The notes under the pieces: model-generated | Seen by the model: only the letters and a program-made list of their open reading frames with translations | The model's database searches: none | What the model was told of the DNA's origin: nothing | Made by a program: the position numbers and the translations under genes | NCBI RefSeq assembly: GCF_014170305.1 | Contig: NZ_LZZT01000018.1 | Span: 310,001 to 374,000, forward strand | Source of the DNA: Achromobacter sp. UMC71 | Lineage (GTDB): Bacteria > Pseudomonadota > Gammaproteobacteria > Burkholderiales > Burkholderiaceae_B | DNA length: 64,000 nucleotides | Direction of reading: 5' to 3' | Shown here: one piece after another, positions 7,954 to 17,048 of the stretch | Layout of the letters: each line of letters starts with the position of its first letter | How positions within the stretch are numbered: the first letter of the stretch is position 1

Positions 7954-8547
7954 ATGGCGAATAGTTCGGCCACTGGCGGCTACCTGGCGCCTCTCGCCAT
8001 TTCTCCGCCTCTGGAGGATGCCGAGCTCGAGGCGCTGTTCCAGGGGTTCATTGCCGGCGTGTCCGGCCTGCCCCTCAACCTGGTTCGTACACGCTGGCCT
8101 GCCGCCGGCGTGGAACCGCCCGCGCAAACCGATACCTGGTGCCTGATGGACATCCGGTCGCAAACCGCGGACGCCGGTCCGGTCGTGGCACACGACCCGG
8201 CCGGGGAAGGATCTGATTCATATGTTCGGCACGAAGACATCGAGGTGCTTTGCTCGATGTTCGGCCCCCGTGCGTTGCGCCACGCGGCGCAGTTGCGCGA
8301 CGGCGCCGCCGTGCCGCAGAACCGCGAGCCCTTGCAAGCGCAAGGCATGGCGGTCAGCGGCGTGGGGCCGATTGCGGCCATGCACGAACTCGTGAATCAG
8401 CAGTGGATACGGCAGTTCGACATGACTTTGCGCTTTGCGCGCCAGGTTACGCGCAGCTATCCGGTCCTGAATCTTCTGTCGGCGCAAGTCACGACGCATG
8501 CCGCGTCGTTGTCCCCGACGGATCACACCAACCACCTTGCAGATTAA
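7954..8547 (+). CDS. Neck/tail-terminator-like protein (LIC_12616 type)
   Basis: This 197-aa protein resembles the LIC_12616-family phage neck proteins that cap the head-proximal end of the tail. The visible pattern is [22 protein letters not shown] near residues 25-50, a DTWCLMDI strand, then a [14 protein letters not shown] segment. In a headless particle it would close the tail tube after assembly. The start at 7954 follows AAGGAG (7942-7947); the frame is open upstream to 7564 but that part is leader. It is the first gene of the tail operon and lies 10 bp before the sheath gene. Confidence 0.65.
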   Translation: MANSSATGGYLAPLAISPPLEDAELEALFQGFIAGVSGLPLNLVRTRWPAAGVEPPAQTDTWCLMDIRSQTADAGPVVAHDPAGEGSDSYVRHEDIEVLCSMFGPRALRHAAQLRDGAAVPQNREPLQAQGMAVSGVGPIAAMHELVNQQWIRQFDMTLRFARQVTRSYPVLNLLSAQVTTHAASLSPTDHTNHLAD

Positions 8548-8557
8548 GGGATTTACC

Positions 8558-10033
8558 ATGGCTAATGGATTGCCGGTATCACGCCTGATCAACGTTACGA
8601 TCAATATGTCGCCGCTGGCGGCACAGGGCGCGAGCCTGAACACCGCGCTTTTGCTGGGCTCGTCCCCGGTCATCGACACCGGCGAGCGCATGCGCTCCTA
8701 TGGCGGCATCGATGCCGTGGCCGCCGATTTCGGCACCGCTGCACCGGAATACCGCGCGGCGCTGCTGTATTTCCAGCAGACGCCCCAACCCTCGCAACTG
8801 TTCATCGGCCGCTGGGCCAAGGGCGCTACGTCGGCCACGCTGCGCGGCGCCGTGCTGTCGGCCGCGGAAAAGCAGATGGCGGCCTGGACCGCCGTCACTG
8901 CCGGCGCCTTCACGATGACGATCGATGGCACCGCCAAGACGGTCAATGGCCTGGACTTCTCCGGCGCCACCAACCTGAACGGCGTGGCCACGATCATCTC
9001 GGCCGCGCTGGTCTCTGCATCGGTGCTGTGGAACGGCTCGCAATTCGTCGTGACGTCCAATACGTCGGGCACGGCCTCGTCGCTGGGCTACGCCTCGGCC
9101 GCCGGCACCGGTACCGACATTTCGTCGATGCTGGGCCTGACCGCCGCCAAGGCATCGGCGCCTGTCGCCGGCATGACCGCCGAAACGCCGGTCGATGCCG
9201 TGTCGCTGTTCCTGGACCGCTTCGCCAACAAGTTCCTGGGCCTGACCTTCGCCGATGCCGATCTGTCCAGCGCCGACCATCTGGCCGTCGCCGGCCTGAT
9301 CGAGGCCGACCAGCGTCACCTGTATGGCGTGTCGACCCAGGCACCGCAGGTGCTGGACCCGACCAACCACGACGACATCGCCAGCCAGCTCAAGGCGCTG
9401 AAATACAAGTACTCGATCGTGCAGTTCTCCAGCGCCAATCCGTACGCGGTGGCCTCGCTGCTGGGCCGCATGCTGACGGTGAACTTCAACGCCAACAACA
9501 CCACCATCACGCTGATGTACAAGCAGGAGCCCGGCATCGTCGCCGAGACCCTGACCAGCAGCCAGGCTGACACGCTGGCCGCGAAGAACTGCAACGTCTT
9601 CGTCAACTACGACAACGACACGGCCATCATCCAGTACGGCGTGACGCCCAGCGGCATCTTCATCGACTCCGTCTACAACGCGATCTGGTTCCGCAACCGG
9701 GTGCAGACCGACGTCTACAACCTGCTCTACACCAGCCCCACCAAGGTGCCCCAGACCGACGCCGGCAACCAGCTGATCGCTTCGGTGATCGAGGCTGCTT
9801 GCGAAGCCGCGGTGAACAACGGCTACCTGGCTCCGGGCGTGTGGAATTCGGCCGGCTTCGGCGCGCTCAAGCAGGGCGACACGCTGTCCAAGGGCTACTA
9901 CGTCTACGCGCCGGCGATCGCCACCCAGTCCCAGGCCGATCGCGAAGCGCGCAAGGCCGTTCCGTTCCAGGTCGCCGCCAAGGAAGCCGGCGCCATCCAC
10001 ACCGTCGACGTTCTGGTCACGGTCAACCGCTAA
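8558..10033 (+). CDS. Contractile tail sheath protein, DUF3383 type
   Basis: This 491-aa protein matches the DUF3383 family of myovirus tail sheath proteins: N-terminus [39 protein letters not shown], then [24 protein letters not shown] near residues 65-90, and a C-terminal domain ending [14 protein letters not shown]. The sheath surrounds the inner tube and contracts to drive it through the target envelope. The start at 8558 is the Met before ANGLPVSR. Its presence makes the particle contractile (R-type), not flexible. Confidence 0.9.
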   Translation: MANGLPVSRLINVTINMSPLAAQGASLNTALLLGSSPVIDTGERMRSYGGIDAVAADFGTAAPEYRAALLYFQQTPQPSQLFIGRWAKGATSATLRGAVLSAAEKQMAAWTAVTAGAFTMTIDGTAKTVNGLDFSGATNLNGVATIISAALVSASVLWNGSQFVVTSNTSGTASSLGYASAAGTGTDISSMLGLTAAKASAPVAGMTAETPVDAVSLFLDRFANKFLGLTFADADLSSADHLAVAGLIEADQRHLYGVSTQAPQVLDPTNHDDIASQLKALKYKYSIVQFSSANPYAVASLLGRMLTVNFNANNTTITLMYKQEPGIVAETLTSSQADTLAAKNCNVFVNYDNDTAIIQYGVTPSGIFIDSVYNAIWFRNRVQTDVYNLLYTSPTKVPQTDAGNQLIASVIEAACEAAVNNGYLAPGVWNSAGFGALKQGDTLSKGYYVYAPAIATQSQADREARKAVPFQVAAKEAGAIHTVDVLVTVNR

Positions 10034-10046
10034 ACAGGAGTAGAAG

Positions 10047-10487
10047 ATGTCTACCTATTCGTTCGCTGATATCAGCGCCAGTCTCATCGGCCCCGGTGGG
10101 GCGATTTCGCTGGGTTATGGCTCGGGCAATGCCGACGAAGGCATCACCGTCGCCATGGCCGCCTCGCGCAACACCATGACGGTGGGCGCCGATGGCGAAG
10201 TCATGCACACGCTGAACGCCAACAAGAGCGGCACGGTCACGCTGACCTACCTGAAGACCTCGCCGGTCAACGCCCAGCTGCAGGCCCTGTACGACGCCCA
10301 GACGCTGGATTCGCGCCTGTGGGGCAAGAACCTCATCACCGTGACCAATCCGGCCACTGGTGATGTGACCGCATGCCGCGCGTGCGCGTTCGGCAAGCGT
10401 CCGGACCTGACCTACAAAAAGGACGGCGACACCGTGGCCTGGGTCTTCGACGCCGGCAAGATCGACACCATTCTCGGAACCTACTAA
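10047..10487 (+). CDS. Tail tube protein, DUF3277 type
   Basis: The 146-aa protein belongs to the DUF3277 phage structural proteins that accompany DUF3383 sheaths. It begins MSTYSFADISASLIGPGGAISLGYGSGNADEGITV and is rich in strands, with Gly/Thr turns, as expected for hexameric tube rings. It lies 13 bp downstream of the sheath gene, with AGGAG 6 bp before its start. It would form the rigid inner tube through which ions leak on killing. Confidence 0.85.
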   Translation: MSTYSFADISASLIGPGGAISLGYGSGNADEGITVAMAASRNTMTVGADGEVMHTLNANKSGTVTLTYLKTSPVNAQLQALYDAQTLDSRLWGKNLITVTNPATGDVTACRACAFGKRPDLTYKKDGDTVAWVFDAGKIDTILGTY

Positions 10488-10490
10488 GCC

Positions 10491-10940
10491 ATGTCTCTGG
10501 AAATCGACCTGAACGGCAATCGGTATTCCATCGGAAAACTGAATGCCAAGCAGCAGTTCCACATCTCGCGCCGCATTGCGCCGATCCTGCCGACGCTGAT
10601 CCCGGTGTTCGTCCGCCTGGCGGGCGGCAACCGGGTGGTGTCGGAGGATCCCGGCGGCCTGGCCGATGTCCTGCAACCGCTGGCCGACGGCTTGGCGGCG
10701 ATGAAGGATGAGGATGCCGAGTACGTGCTCGACACGTGCTTGCAGGTCGTCCAGCGCAAGCAGGAGCACGGCTGGGCCGCCATCTGGTCGGCCAGCCAGC
10801 GCACGCCGATGTTCCAGGACATCGATCTGGGCGTGATGTTGCCGTTGGTGATGCGCGTCATCACCGTCAACCTGGGGCCTTTTATGCAAGGGCTGCTTAC
10901 GAGCCAGACGAGCAGCCCCGAGGCGACACAGGCTGGCTGA
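10491..10940 (+). CDS. Tail assembly chaperone, short form
   Basis: This 149-aa helical protein sits between tube and tape measure, the position of lambda gpG-like tail assembly chaperones. It opens with MSLEIDLNGNRYSIGKLNAKQQFHISRRIAPI. It would coat the tape measure during tube assembly. The frame ends at 10940, but a second coding frame (-1) continues to 11125 without a usable start codon, which suggests a gpG/gpGT-style frameshift. The gene starts 4 bp after the tube stop. Confidence 0.8.
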   Translation: MSLEIDLNGNRYSIGKLNAKQQFHISRRIAPILPTLIPVFVRLAGGNRVVSEDPGGLADVLQPLADGLAAMKDEDAEYVLDTCLQVVQRKQEHGWAAIWSASQRTPMFQDIDLGVMLPLVMRVITVNLGPFMQGLLTSQTSSPEATQAG

Positions 10941-11125
10941 AAAGCCTGCCGGGCGGCGAAGACTGGTTGCTGGCGCCGGTGCTTGAGGGGCTCTGCAAGT
11001 ACGAGTCCCTCAAGGACGGCTCCCTGGACCTGGCCGACATCGCGCTCTTGAACGACGCGCTGTCGGTCCGGGCAGACAACAAGGCGGAAGCGCACCGCCG
11101 TCTAATGGCAGAGAAGAATGGCTAA
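10736..11125 (+). CDS. Chaperone C-terminal extension, -1 frame
   Basis: The protein-like part of this frame is about GDTGWLKSLPGGEDWLLAPVLEGLCKYESLKD... to AEKNG, roughly the last 70 residues before 11125. The frame has no ATG, GTG or TTG between a GTG at 10736 and the end of the upstream gene, so its product most simply comes from a -1 ribosomal shift. The best homopolymeric stretch in the overlap is GGGGCCTTTTA at 10874-10884; no classical slippery heptamer is obvious. The end overlaps the tape-measure start (11118) by 8 bp. Alternatively it is a separate protein with a CTG start. Confidence 0.65.
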   Translation: MLAGRPAQAGARLGRHLVGQPAHADVPGHRSGRDVAVGDARHHRQPGAFYARAAYEPDEQPRGDTGWLKSLPGGEDWLLAPVLEGLCKYESLKDGSLDLADIALLNDALSVRADNKAEAHRRLMAEKNG

Positions 11126-12851
11126 TACATCAGAATTGCAAAGGGCGGTCGTCTCGCTGGGATTCCAGATCGATGCCCAGAGCTTGCAGAGACTCGAAGA
11201 CGCGCTGAACATCATGGCGCGCGGCTTCGAGAGATTGAATTCGTCGATGACACAGACCAGCCAATGGGTTGGTCAGATGGCCGAGAAGCTGGAAGCAGTC
11301 TATTTCGGCGCGCAACGCGTAGGCGCATCCGCCAGCAATTTGCGGGCGTTTGGTGGAGCGGTTCAGGACTTCGGCATTTCCGCGCAGTCGGCCGAAAGCA
11401 GCCTGAAGTCCTTGAAGCAAGCCATGGAGGACGGCCGCGCGGCGAACTTCCTGAAAGACAGCGGGCTTGACGTCGAGACGGTCGACAAGACCACAGGCAA
11501 GCTGCGCGATACCGTTCAGGTCATGGGCGACATTCTTGCCCAGGCGCATTCTCTTGCGCCGCAGGATGCCCGCCGTTTGGCGGCAAACCTGGGCATCGAC
11601 GATGAATTGATGGATCCGCAGCGCGCGGCACAACTGTTGCAGCGCTATCGGGAAATACGCCAGGCGGCGGCCACGACCGGCCTGGATACGGCATCGGCCG
11701 ACGCGCACGAATCGATGAACAGTATCCGAGAGATCGGACGCACCATCGACAATATTTCCACCAAAGTGGCGGGCGTGGTCCTGGATAAGCTGAAAGGACC
11801 ACTGAAGGAATTTTCGCAATGGTTCGAAACCAGCGGTCCACTCATTGGCGAACGCATGGCCGAGGTGGCCAAGTCCATCCTGGACATGGCTTTGGCGGTA
11901 GCGCCGGTGCTTGGCTGGGTTGCGGGCGCCATTTTCGAGCTAGATGCCATGACAGGTGGCTGGAGCACTCGCATCGGGCTCGCGATCGCCGCGTTCAGGT
12001 TGCTGGGGGGGGCCGAGCTGGTCACTGGGCTGCTGGATCTGGCCAAGGCGATCGGGGCGGTGAACTTGGCGAGCGAGGGGCTGGTCGCCGCCGGCGGACT
12101 GAGTGGTTTGCTTCGGTTCCTTGGGCGAAAGAAATTGCTGGGCGTAGGCGCTGCCGGTGCGATGACTGGGGCTGCGCTGAGCTTGACCGAGTGGATGCTT
12201 CCAGACGTTCCTGGCGAGACTGAGGCCGATCGCACAGCACGTAACACGGACCAGTGGCTGTCCACATTCCCGTTACCTACGTCGACCCTGGCGCAGAAGC
12301 TGGCGATGGACATGATGATGCTGTTTTATAAGCCAGCAGCTCCAGGGTCGGGAGGCGTCAAGGTCGGGCCGTCCAGCTTTCCGAGCCTGCCGCGAGTACC
12401 GCGTCCAGCCTTTCAAGACTCGACGGACTCCGCTGAGAACAGTCAATTGACGCCCGAAACGGCGCCTGGCCTGGATGTTCCCGACAGCCTACGCATGGTT
12501 GAGAAGGCCGATCAGGCCGCACGCGCCGCCGGTGAACGTTTCCAGCGGCTTCTTGACGACATGCCCGCCTCGAGCCGAGGGCAGCTCATGTCCTCGGACA
12601 GCGCAAGCCTGCGCCTGCCCGCTTTCGGCGAACCCATGCCTCAATCCTTGTCCGCGCCCTGGGACGGCTACCGCAGCGGTGCGCTGGAATTGAAGCTGAA
12701 CGTCGAGTCGCCGCAAGTCAACCTGACCGCCACCACCAACATCTATGTCGAGGGTTCCGCTGATCCGATGGCGACTGCGACGGCAGTGGCCGGACAACAG
12801 GATCGCGTCTTCGCGGACCTGACACGCAATACCCAGGGGGCATACCTATGA
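11118..12851 (+). CDS. Tail tape measure protein
   Basis: The 577-aa product sets tail length and starts with a long amphipathic helical region (residues 5-235: LQRLEDALNIMARGFERLNSSMTQ..., coiled-coil-like). A hydrophobic centre follows at about residues 245-350 (SILDMALAVAPVLGWVAGAIFEL; IGLAIAAFRLLGGAELV; KLLGVGAAGAMTGAAL). The C-terminus is Pro/Ser-rich and ends with a strand-rich NIYVEGSADPMATATA segment. At about 1.5 angstrom per helical residue, it predicts a tail near 85 nm. It follows the assembly chaperone, as in nearly all long tails. Confidence 0.9.
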   Translation: MANTSELQRAVVSLGFQIDAQSLQRLEDALNIMARGFERLNSSMTQTSQWVGQMAEKLEAVYFGAQRVGASASNLRAFGGAVQDFGISAQSAESSLKSLKQAMEDGRAANFLKDSGLDVETVDKTTGKLRDTVQVMGDILAQAHSLAPQDARRLAANLGIDDELMDPQRAAQLLQRYREIRQAAATTGLDTASADAHESMNSIREIGRTIDNISTKVAGVVLDKLKGPLKEFSQWFETSGPLIGERMAEVAKSILDMALAVAPVLGWVAGAIFELDAMTGGWSTRIGLAIAAFRLLGGAELVTGLLDLAKAIGAVNLASEGLVAAGGLSGLLRFLGRKKLLGVGAAGAMTGAALSLTEWMLPDVPGETEADRTARNTDQWLSTFPLPTSTLAQKLAMDMMMLFYKPAAPGSGGVKVGPSSFPSLPRVPRPAFQDSTDSAENSQLTPETAPGLDVPDSLRMVEKADQAARAAGERFQRLLDDMPASSRGQLMSSDSASLRLPAFGEPMPQSLSAPWDGYRSGALELKLNVESPQVNLTATTNIYVEGSADPMATATAVAGQQDRVFADLTRNTQGAYL

Positions 12852-13429
12852 TGGATTTGAGCTTGGCAGGCCTGGACATGGTGCTGCTGCACAGCAAGAA
12901 GATCGGCCAGATCGAGATCCAGGCCGTCATCCAGGAAACCTACACGGATACGCTGGAAATCACCTCGCATCCGGTGGATGGTGGACCGGATGGTCCGCGC
13001 ACGATCAACGACCACGCGTTTAAGAAACCGCGCGAGGTCGTCATGGAGTGCGGATGGAGCAACGCGGACTACAACGGGCTGCTCGGCGCCACTGCCGAGG
13101 CGTTGCCCAATGGCCAGGCCGCGACGTCCGATTACGTGACTGCGGTGTACACGCAGTTGCTCGCGTTGCAGGAGTCGCGTGAACCGTTCGACCTGATCAC
13201 CTGCCGGCGCAAGTACAGCAACATGCTGATCCAGAGCCTGAAGGTGAACCACACCAAGGACACGCAAGGCAGCTTGCGGGTCACGGCCAATTTGGTCGAG
13301 GTGGCAATCGTGCATGCGCGGGAGACGACGGTGCCGCCGTTGCCGCGGCATGCGGATGCCAGAAAGACCGGCGGGCCGATGGAATGCGGTACCCGCAACG
13401 CGACCGTCGCGAACCCGAGGAGCCCATGA
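12848..13429 (+). CDS. Dit-like baseplate protein
   Basis: This 193-aa protein resembles the Dit-like N-terminal domain family of myovirus tails. The typical run is IQAVIQETYTDTLEITSHPVDGG...INDHAFKKPREVVMECGWSN, then LLALQESREPFDLITCRRKYSNMLIQSLKVNHTKDTQGSLRVTANLVEVAIV. It would form the ring joining tube to baseplate. The start overlaps the tape-measure stop (ATGA, 12848), showing translational coupling. The last 40 residues are basic and low-complexity. Confidence 0.75.
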   Translation: MMDLSLAGLDMVLLHSKKIGQIEIQAVIQETYTDTLEITSHPVDGGPDGPRTINDHAFKKPREVVMECGWSNADYNGLLGATAEALPNGQAATSDYVTAVYTQLLALQESREPFDLITCRRKYSNMLIQSLKVNHTKDTQGSLRVTANLVEVAIVHARETTVPPLPRHADARKTGGPMECGTRNATVANPRSP

Positions 13430-13731
13430 TGGCCAGTTTCTACGAGATTCCCCTGCTGCCGGTGCCGCAGAGCTTCACGATCGCCCTCGGCGGCAAGGAT
13501 TACCGGTTGACCATGCAATACCGCGACGGCTGGATGCTGGACATCGGCGCCGCCGACGGCGGCATGCTGGTGGCGGGCATCCCGCTGGTGACGGGCGTGG
13601 ACCTGCTGGGCCAGTACCGCCACCTGGGCTTTGAAGGCGGCCTGTGGTTGATCAATGCCATTTCGTCCGATGATCCGCCCACCTATGAAAACCTGGGCAT
13701 CGAGTCCAAGCTGTACTGGAAGGCGGGTTGA
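13426..13731 (+). CDS. Baseplate plug protein (Pam3 gp18-like)
   Basis: The 101-aa product is a compact beta protein: FYEIPLLPVPQSFTIALGGKDYRLTMQYRDGWMLDIG... ending ISSDDPPTYENLGIESKLYWKAG. That is the pattern of the baseplate plug family named after cyanophage Pam3. It would sit in the hub channel. The start at 13426 overlaps the previous stop (ATGA); a second ATG follows immediately at 13429. The upstream extension to 13384 is not protein-like. Confidence 0.7.
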   Translation: MMASFYEIPLLPVPQSFTIALGGKDYRLTMQYRDGWMLDIGAADGGMLVAGIPLVTGVDLLGQYRHLGFEGGLWLINAISSDDPPTYENLGIESKLYWKAG

Positions 13732-13732
13732 C

Positions 13733-14767
13733 ATGGCGGAGCAGACTTCTACACAGGCGGCCGGCGGGGGGGACCAGACCCGGCAGTGGCTGCGCCAGTC
13801 GGAGCTCCTGATCGGCAATGACCAGGGCCTGGATCTGTCGGACTTTCATTTCACGTTCCAGATCAAGCATTCGGACTCCTCCAAGCCCAACACGGCGAAG
13901 ATCCGCATCTACAACCTGAGCGAATCGACCATCAACCGTATCCGGCGGGAATTCAATGTCGTGATGCTCCGGGCTGGCTACCGGGGCAACCTGGGCACGA
14001 TCTTTCACGGCACCCTGATCGAAGCGGTCAGCGGCACGGAAGGGCAGACCAATCCCTATCTGGACATCGTGGCGGCCGACGGCGACCTGCCGTACAACTT
14101 TGCGACGATGAGCCAAACCCTGAAAAAAGGGGCAACCGTGCATGACCGTGTCCAGGCCGTGCTGGCGGCCATGAAACCCATGGGCGTTACTGCCGGCTAT
14201 ATGGCCGACCTGCCGCCCGGTGCGTCGTTGCGGGCGAACGTCAACGCGGGGATGTGCCGTGATGTGCTGGATGACCTCTGCCGCACGGCAGGCTGCATCT
14301 GGCGCATCCAGGACGGCCGGCTCGAGATCGTGCCGGAGAAATCCTATGTCCGGGAAACGGTGCAAGTCCTGACGGATGAAACCGGTGTCATCGGCCGGCC
14401 GGAGCAGATCGACAAGGGCATCAAGGTCAAGATGTTGCTCAACCCGTCGGTGAAGGCCGGCCGCCTGGTCTATCTGAACAACGACAGCATCCGGCGGTAT
14501 CGCTACCAGACCGAGGCGGCGCGTTCCCAGGAGGCTGCCGGCAAGGCGAAGGGCGCGAAGCAGGCCAAGCTCGAACCGGACCTGGCCACCCAACGAAAGC
14601 TGGCGGACAACGGCTACTACTACGTCATGGTGGCCGAACACAACGGCGATACCCACAAGACCGATTGGTACACCACGATCACGTGCCTGGCCTGGGATGC
14701 CACCCTGGATCCGCCGGGCGAACTGCCCAGCCAACTGGGCGAACCCAACCCAAAGGACGCCAAATGA
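13733..14767 (+). CDS. Baseplate hub protein (gp27-like)
   Basis: This 344-aa protein is placed directly before the spike gene, as hub proteins are. It contains DLSDFHFTFQIKHSDSSKPNTAKIRIYNLSESTINRI near residues 30-70 and SYVRETVQVLTDETGVIGRPEQIDKGIKVKMLLNPSVKAGRLVYL, both typical of hub beta-barrel domains. It would form the trimeric hub holding the spike. The start at 13733 lies one base after the plug stop, and its end overlaps the spike start by 4 bp. The hub role is inferred from position and pattern. Confidence 0.7.
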   Translation: MAEQTSTQAAGGGDQTRQWLRQSELLIGNDQGLDLSDFHFTFQIKHSDSSKPNTAKIRIYNLSESTINRIRREFNVVMLRAGYRGNLGTIFHGTLIEAVSGTEGQTNPYLDIVAADGDLPYNFATMSQTLKKGATVHDRVQAVLAAMKPMGVTAGYMADLPPGASLRANVNAGMCRDVLDDLCRTAGCIWRIQDGRLEIVPEKSYVRETVQVLTDETGVIGRPEQIDKGIKVKMLLNPSVKAGRLVYLNNDSIRRYRYQTEAARSQEAAGKAKGAKQAKLEPDLATQRKLADNGYYYVMVAEHNGDTHKTDWYTTITCLAWDATLDPPGELPSQLGEPNPKDAK

Positions 14768-15507
14768 ATCGACGCGAACGGCTAAATGATCCGAACGTGG
14801 CGCTGCAGGATGCGATCCGGGGCGCCATGGCCATGACCTGGACGGCGCTGCCGGGCATCGTGCAGTCGTTTGATCCGGTTGCCATGACCTGCGTGGTGCA
14901 GCCGGCCATCAAGGCGCGCAGGACCTTGCCATCGGGGACGGTCGTTACCGACGCGCTGCCGCTGCTGGTGGATTGCCCGGTGCACTTTCCCTCTGGCGGT
15001 CATTGCACGCTGACGTTCCCGGTGACGCCGGGTGATGAATGCCTGGTGGTGTTTTCGTCGCGCTGCATTGATGGCTGGTGGCAATCCGGCGGCATTCAGG
15101 AACAGTCCGAACTGCGGATGCACGACCTGTCCGATGGTTTTGTGTTCGTGGGGGTGCGGTCGCAGCCACAGGTGATCGCCAATGTCAGCACCAGCGCGAC
15201 GCAATTGCGCAGCGACGACGGTTCGACCTACATCGAGCTGGACCCCGCAAGCCAGAAAGTCCAGATCGTGGCGCCTGGCGGTTTTGACGTCATCGCGCCC
15301 CGGTCGACCTTCTCGGACCAGGTGCTGGTCGAAGGGTTGTTGACTTATGTCGCCGGCCTGGTCGGCAGCGGCGGGCAAGGCTCGGCCGCGCAGATCACCG
15401 GCGTCTTCAACGTCATCGGCCAGATCCTGGCCAATGGCAAGCGGGTGGATGACACCCATACGCATACGGCCCAGGGGGCCAACGCGGTCACGACACCGCC
15501 CAACTAA
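14764..15507 (+). CDS. Membrane-puncturing spike (Gp138-like)
   Basis: The 247-aa spike has an OB-like N-terminal domain (residues 25-120: ALPGIVQSFDPVAMTCVVQPAIKAR... TPGDECLVVFSSRCIDGWWQSGG) as in Gp138/gpV proteins, then a beta-helical stalk (TSATQLRSDDGSTYIELDPASQKVQIVAPGG). The end contains VDDTHTHTA with His232 and His234; an HxH motif at this place binds the iron ion at the tip of phage spikes. It would be the first part to pierce the target outer membrane. ATGA overlap with the hub gene. Confidence 0.85.
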   Translation: MNRRERLNDPNVALQDAIRGAMAMTWTALPGIVQSFDPVAMTCVVQPAIKARRTLPSGTVVTDALPLLVDCPVHFPSGGHCTLTFPVTPGDECLVVFSSRCIDGWWQSGGIQEQSELRMHDLSDGFVFVGVRSQPQVIANVSTSATQLRSDDGSTYIELDPASQKVQIVAPGGFDVIAPRSTFSDQVLVEGLLTYVAGLVGSGGQGSAAQITGVFNVIGQILANGKRVDDTHTHTAQGANAVTTPPN

Positions 15508-15515
15508 GGAAACCA

Positions 15516-15869
15516 ATGCGCTATCGAAAAATGGACGCTAACGGGGACTACTCGTTCGGCGGGCAGCAGGCTGACTTTTACCGGGACACGCCGCAGGCGG
15601 TGGCCCAGGCGGTCAAGACCCGTTTGATGCTGCTGCGCGGCGAGTGGTTCCTGGATACCAGCGAAGGCATGCCCTGGCGGACGGAGGTCCTGGGCAAGCG
15701 TTTCGAGGCTTCGTACGACGGGGCGATCCGTGAACGGATCCTGGGCACCACCGGCGTGACGGGTATTACGGAGTACTCGAGCCGTCTCGATAGCGAGACG
15801 CGAGGACTGGCCGTGGCCGCCACGATTTCAACCCTTTATGGCACCGCCATTGTGCAGGCAGCATTATGA
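15516..15869 (+). CDS. gp25-like baseplate wedge protein
   Basis: The 117-aa protein follows spike and precedes gpJ, the usual place for the gpW/gp25-like sheath-initiator wedge. It contains the motif LMLLRGEWFLDTSEGMPWRTEVLG near residues 38-62, and ERILGTTGVTGITEYSSRLDSETRGLAV later. Family members nucleate sheath polymerisation at the baseplate. Its stop overlaps the gpJ start. Confidence 0.8.
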   Translation: MRYRKMDANGDYSFGGQQADFYRDTPQAVAQAVKTRLMLLRGEWFLDTSEGMPWRTEVLGKRFEASYDGAIRERILGTTGVTGITEYSSRLDSETRGLAVAATISTLYGTAIVQAAL

Positions 15870-17047
15870 CGATACTTTCTACCGCGCCGGTGGTCGACGC
15901 CGCCGGCATTCGCGCACCATCCTATGGCGATGTGCTGCAGTACCTGCAGGAACAGTACCGGGCGATCTACGGGCCGGATACCTACCTGGAGGCTGACAGC
16001 CAGGATGGCCAACTGCTGGCCGTGTTCGCGTCCGCGATCAACGACGCGAACATTGCGGCCATCAATGTCTATAACGCATTCTCGCCGGCGACTGCCGCGG
16101 GCGGCGCGTTGTCCTCCAATGTGAAGATCAACGGCATCAGCCGGGCCCTGGCCTCGCCGTCCACGGTGGACCTGCGTATCGTGGGCCAGGGCGGCGCTCT
16201 GATCAGTAGCGGCATCGTGAAGGACGCCAACGGCATCCAGTGGCTGCTGCCGGCTCAGGTGACCATTCCGCCGGAAGGCGAGATCACCGTCACGGCGACT
16301 TGCCAGCAGATCGGTGCGATTGCGGCCGCCGCCCATACCGTCGACCAGATCGCCACGCCGACCCGGGGCTGGCAGGCCGCCAGCAATCCGGCAGCGGCGA
16401 CGCCTGGCGCACCGGTCGAGAGCGATGCCGCGCTGCGCAAGCGCCAGGCCGTGTCGGTGGCGCTGCCCTCCAAGACGGTGTTCGAAGGCACCATTGGGGC
16501 GGTCGCTACGGTGCCCGGGGTGAACCGCTATGCGGCCTACGAGAACGACACCAGTGCTACGGACGGTCATGGCTTGCCGCCGCACTCGATCAGCCTGGTG
16601 GTCGATGGCGGCGATGCCGCCGCCATCGCGCGCGCCATCGCTGGCAAGAAGACGCCTGGCACCGGCACCTATGGCACGACCACGGTGGTGGTCAGCGATA
16701 TCTACGGCATTGCGCATCCCATCAACTTCTTCCGGCCGGAACTGTTGCCGGTCACTGTGGATGTGCGTATCCGTGCCCTGGCTGGGTATACGGCGGCGAC
16801 GGGCCTGGCGATCCAGCAAGCCGTGGCGGATTACGTGAACAGCGTCGCCATCGGCGGTGGCGCGAGCGCTTCGGTGGAATGGGGCGATGCCATCTCGGCC
16901 GCCAACGGCGTGCCGGGCAACGCGACCTTCAAGATCGCGGCGTTGACGTTGTCGGCGGCCGGCGTGGTCGGCACACCGGACGTGGCCCTGACGTTCAAGC
17001 AGGCCGCGTCAGCCTCGCCGGACAGTGTTCTGCTGACGGTGATCTGA
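15866..17047 (+). CDS. Baseplate J/gp47-like protein
   Basis: This 393-aa wedge protein has the gpJ layout: an N-terminal segment (SYGDVLQYLQEQYRAIYGPDTYLEADSQDGQLLAVFASAIND), a middle VESDAALRKRQAVSVALPSKTVFEGTIGAVATVPGVNRYAAYENDT, and a C-terminal HPINFFRPELLPVTVDVRIRAL. These are family hallmarks. It forms the wedge ring that links hub to fibres and triggers contraction. ATGA overlap with the preceding gene. Confidence 0.9.
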   Translation: MTILSTAPVVDAAGIRAPSYGDVLQYLQEQYRAIYGPDTYLEADSQDGQLLAVFASAINDANIAAINVYNAFSPATAAGGALSSNVKINGISRALASPSTVDLRIVGQGGALISSGIVKDANGIQWLLPAQVTIPPEGEITVTATCQQIGAIAAAAHTVDQIATPTRGWQAASNPAAATPGAPVESDAALRKRQAVSVALPSKTVFEGTIGAVATVPGVNRYAAYENDTSATDGHGLPPHSISLVVDGGDAAAIARAIAGKKTPGTGTYGTTTVVVSDIYGIAHPINFFRPELLPVTVDVRIRALAGYTAATGLAIQQAVADYVNSVAIGGGASASVEWGDAISAANGVPGNATFKIAALTLSAAGVVGTPDVALTFKQAASASPDSVLLTVI

Positions 17048-17048
17048 C

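Noticed and set aside
8579-10000. 473-aa minus-strand frame opposite the sheath gene
   Set aside because: It is a codon-bias shadow of the sheath gene (Gly/Arg/Val/Ala-rich, no family pattern).
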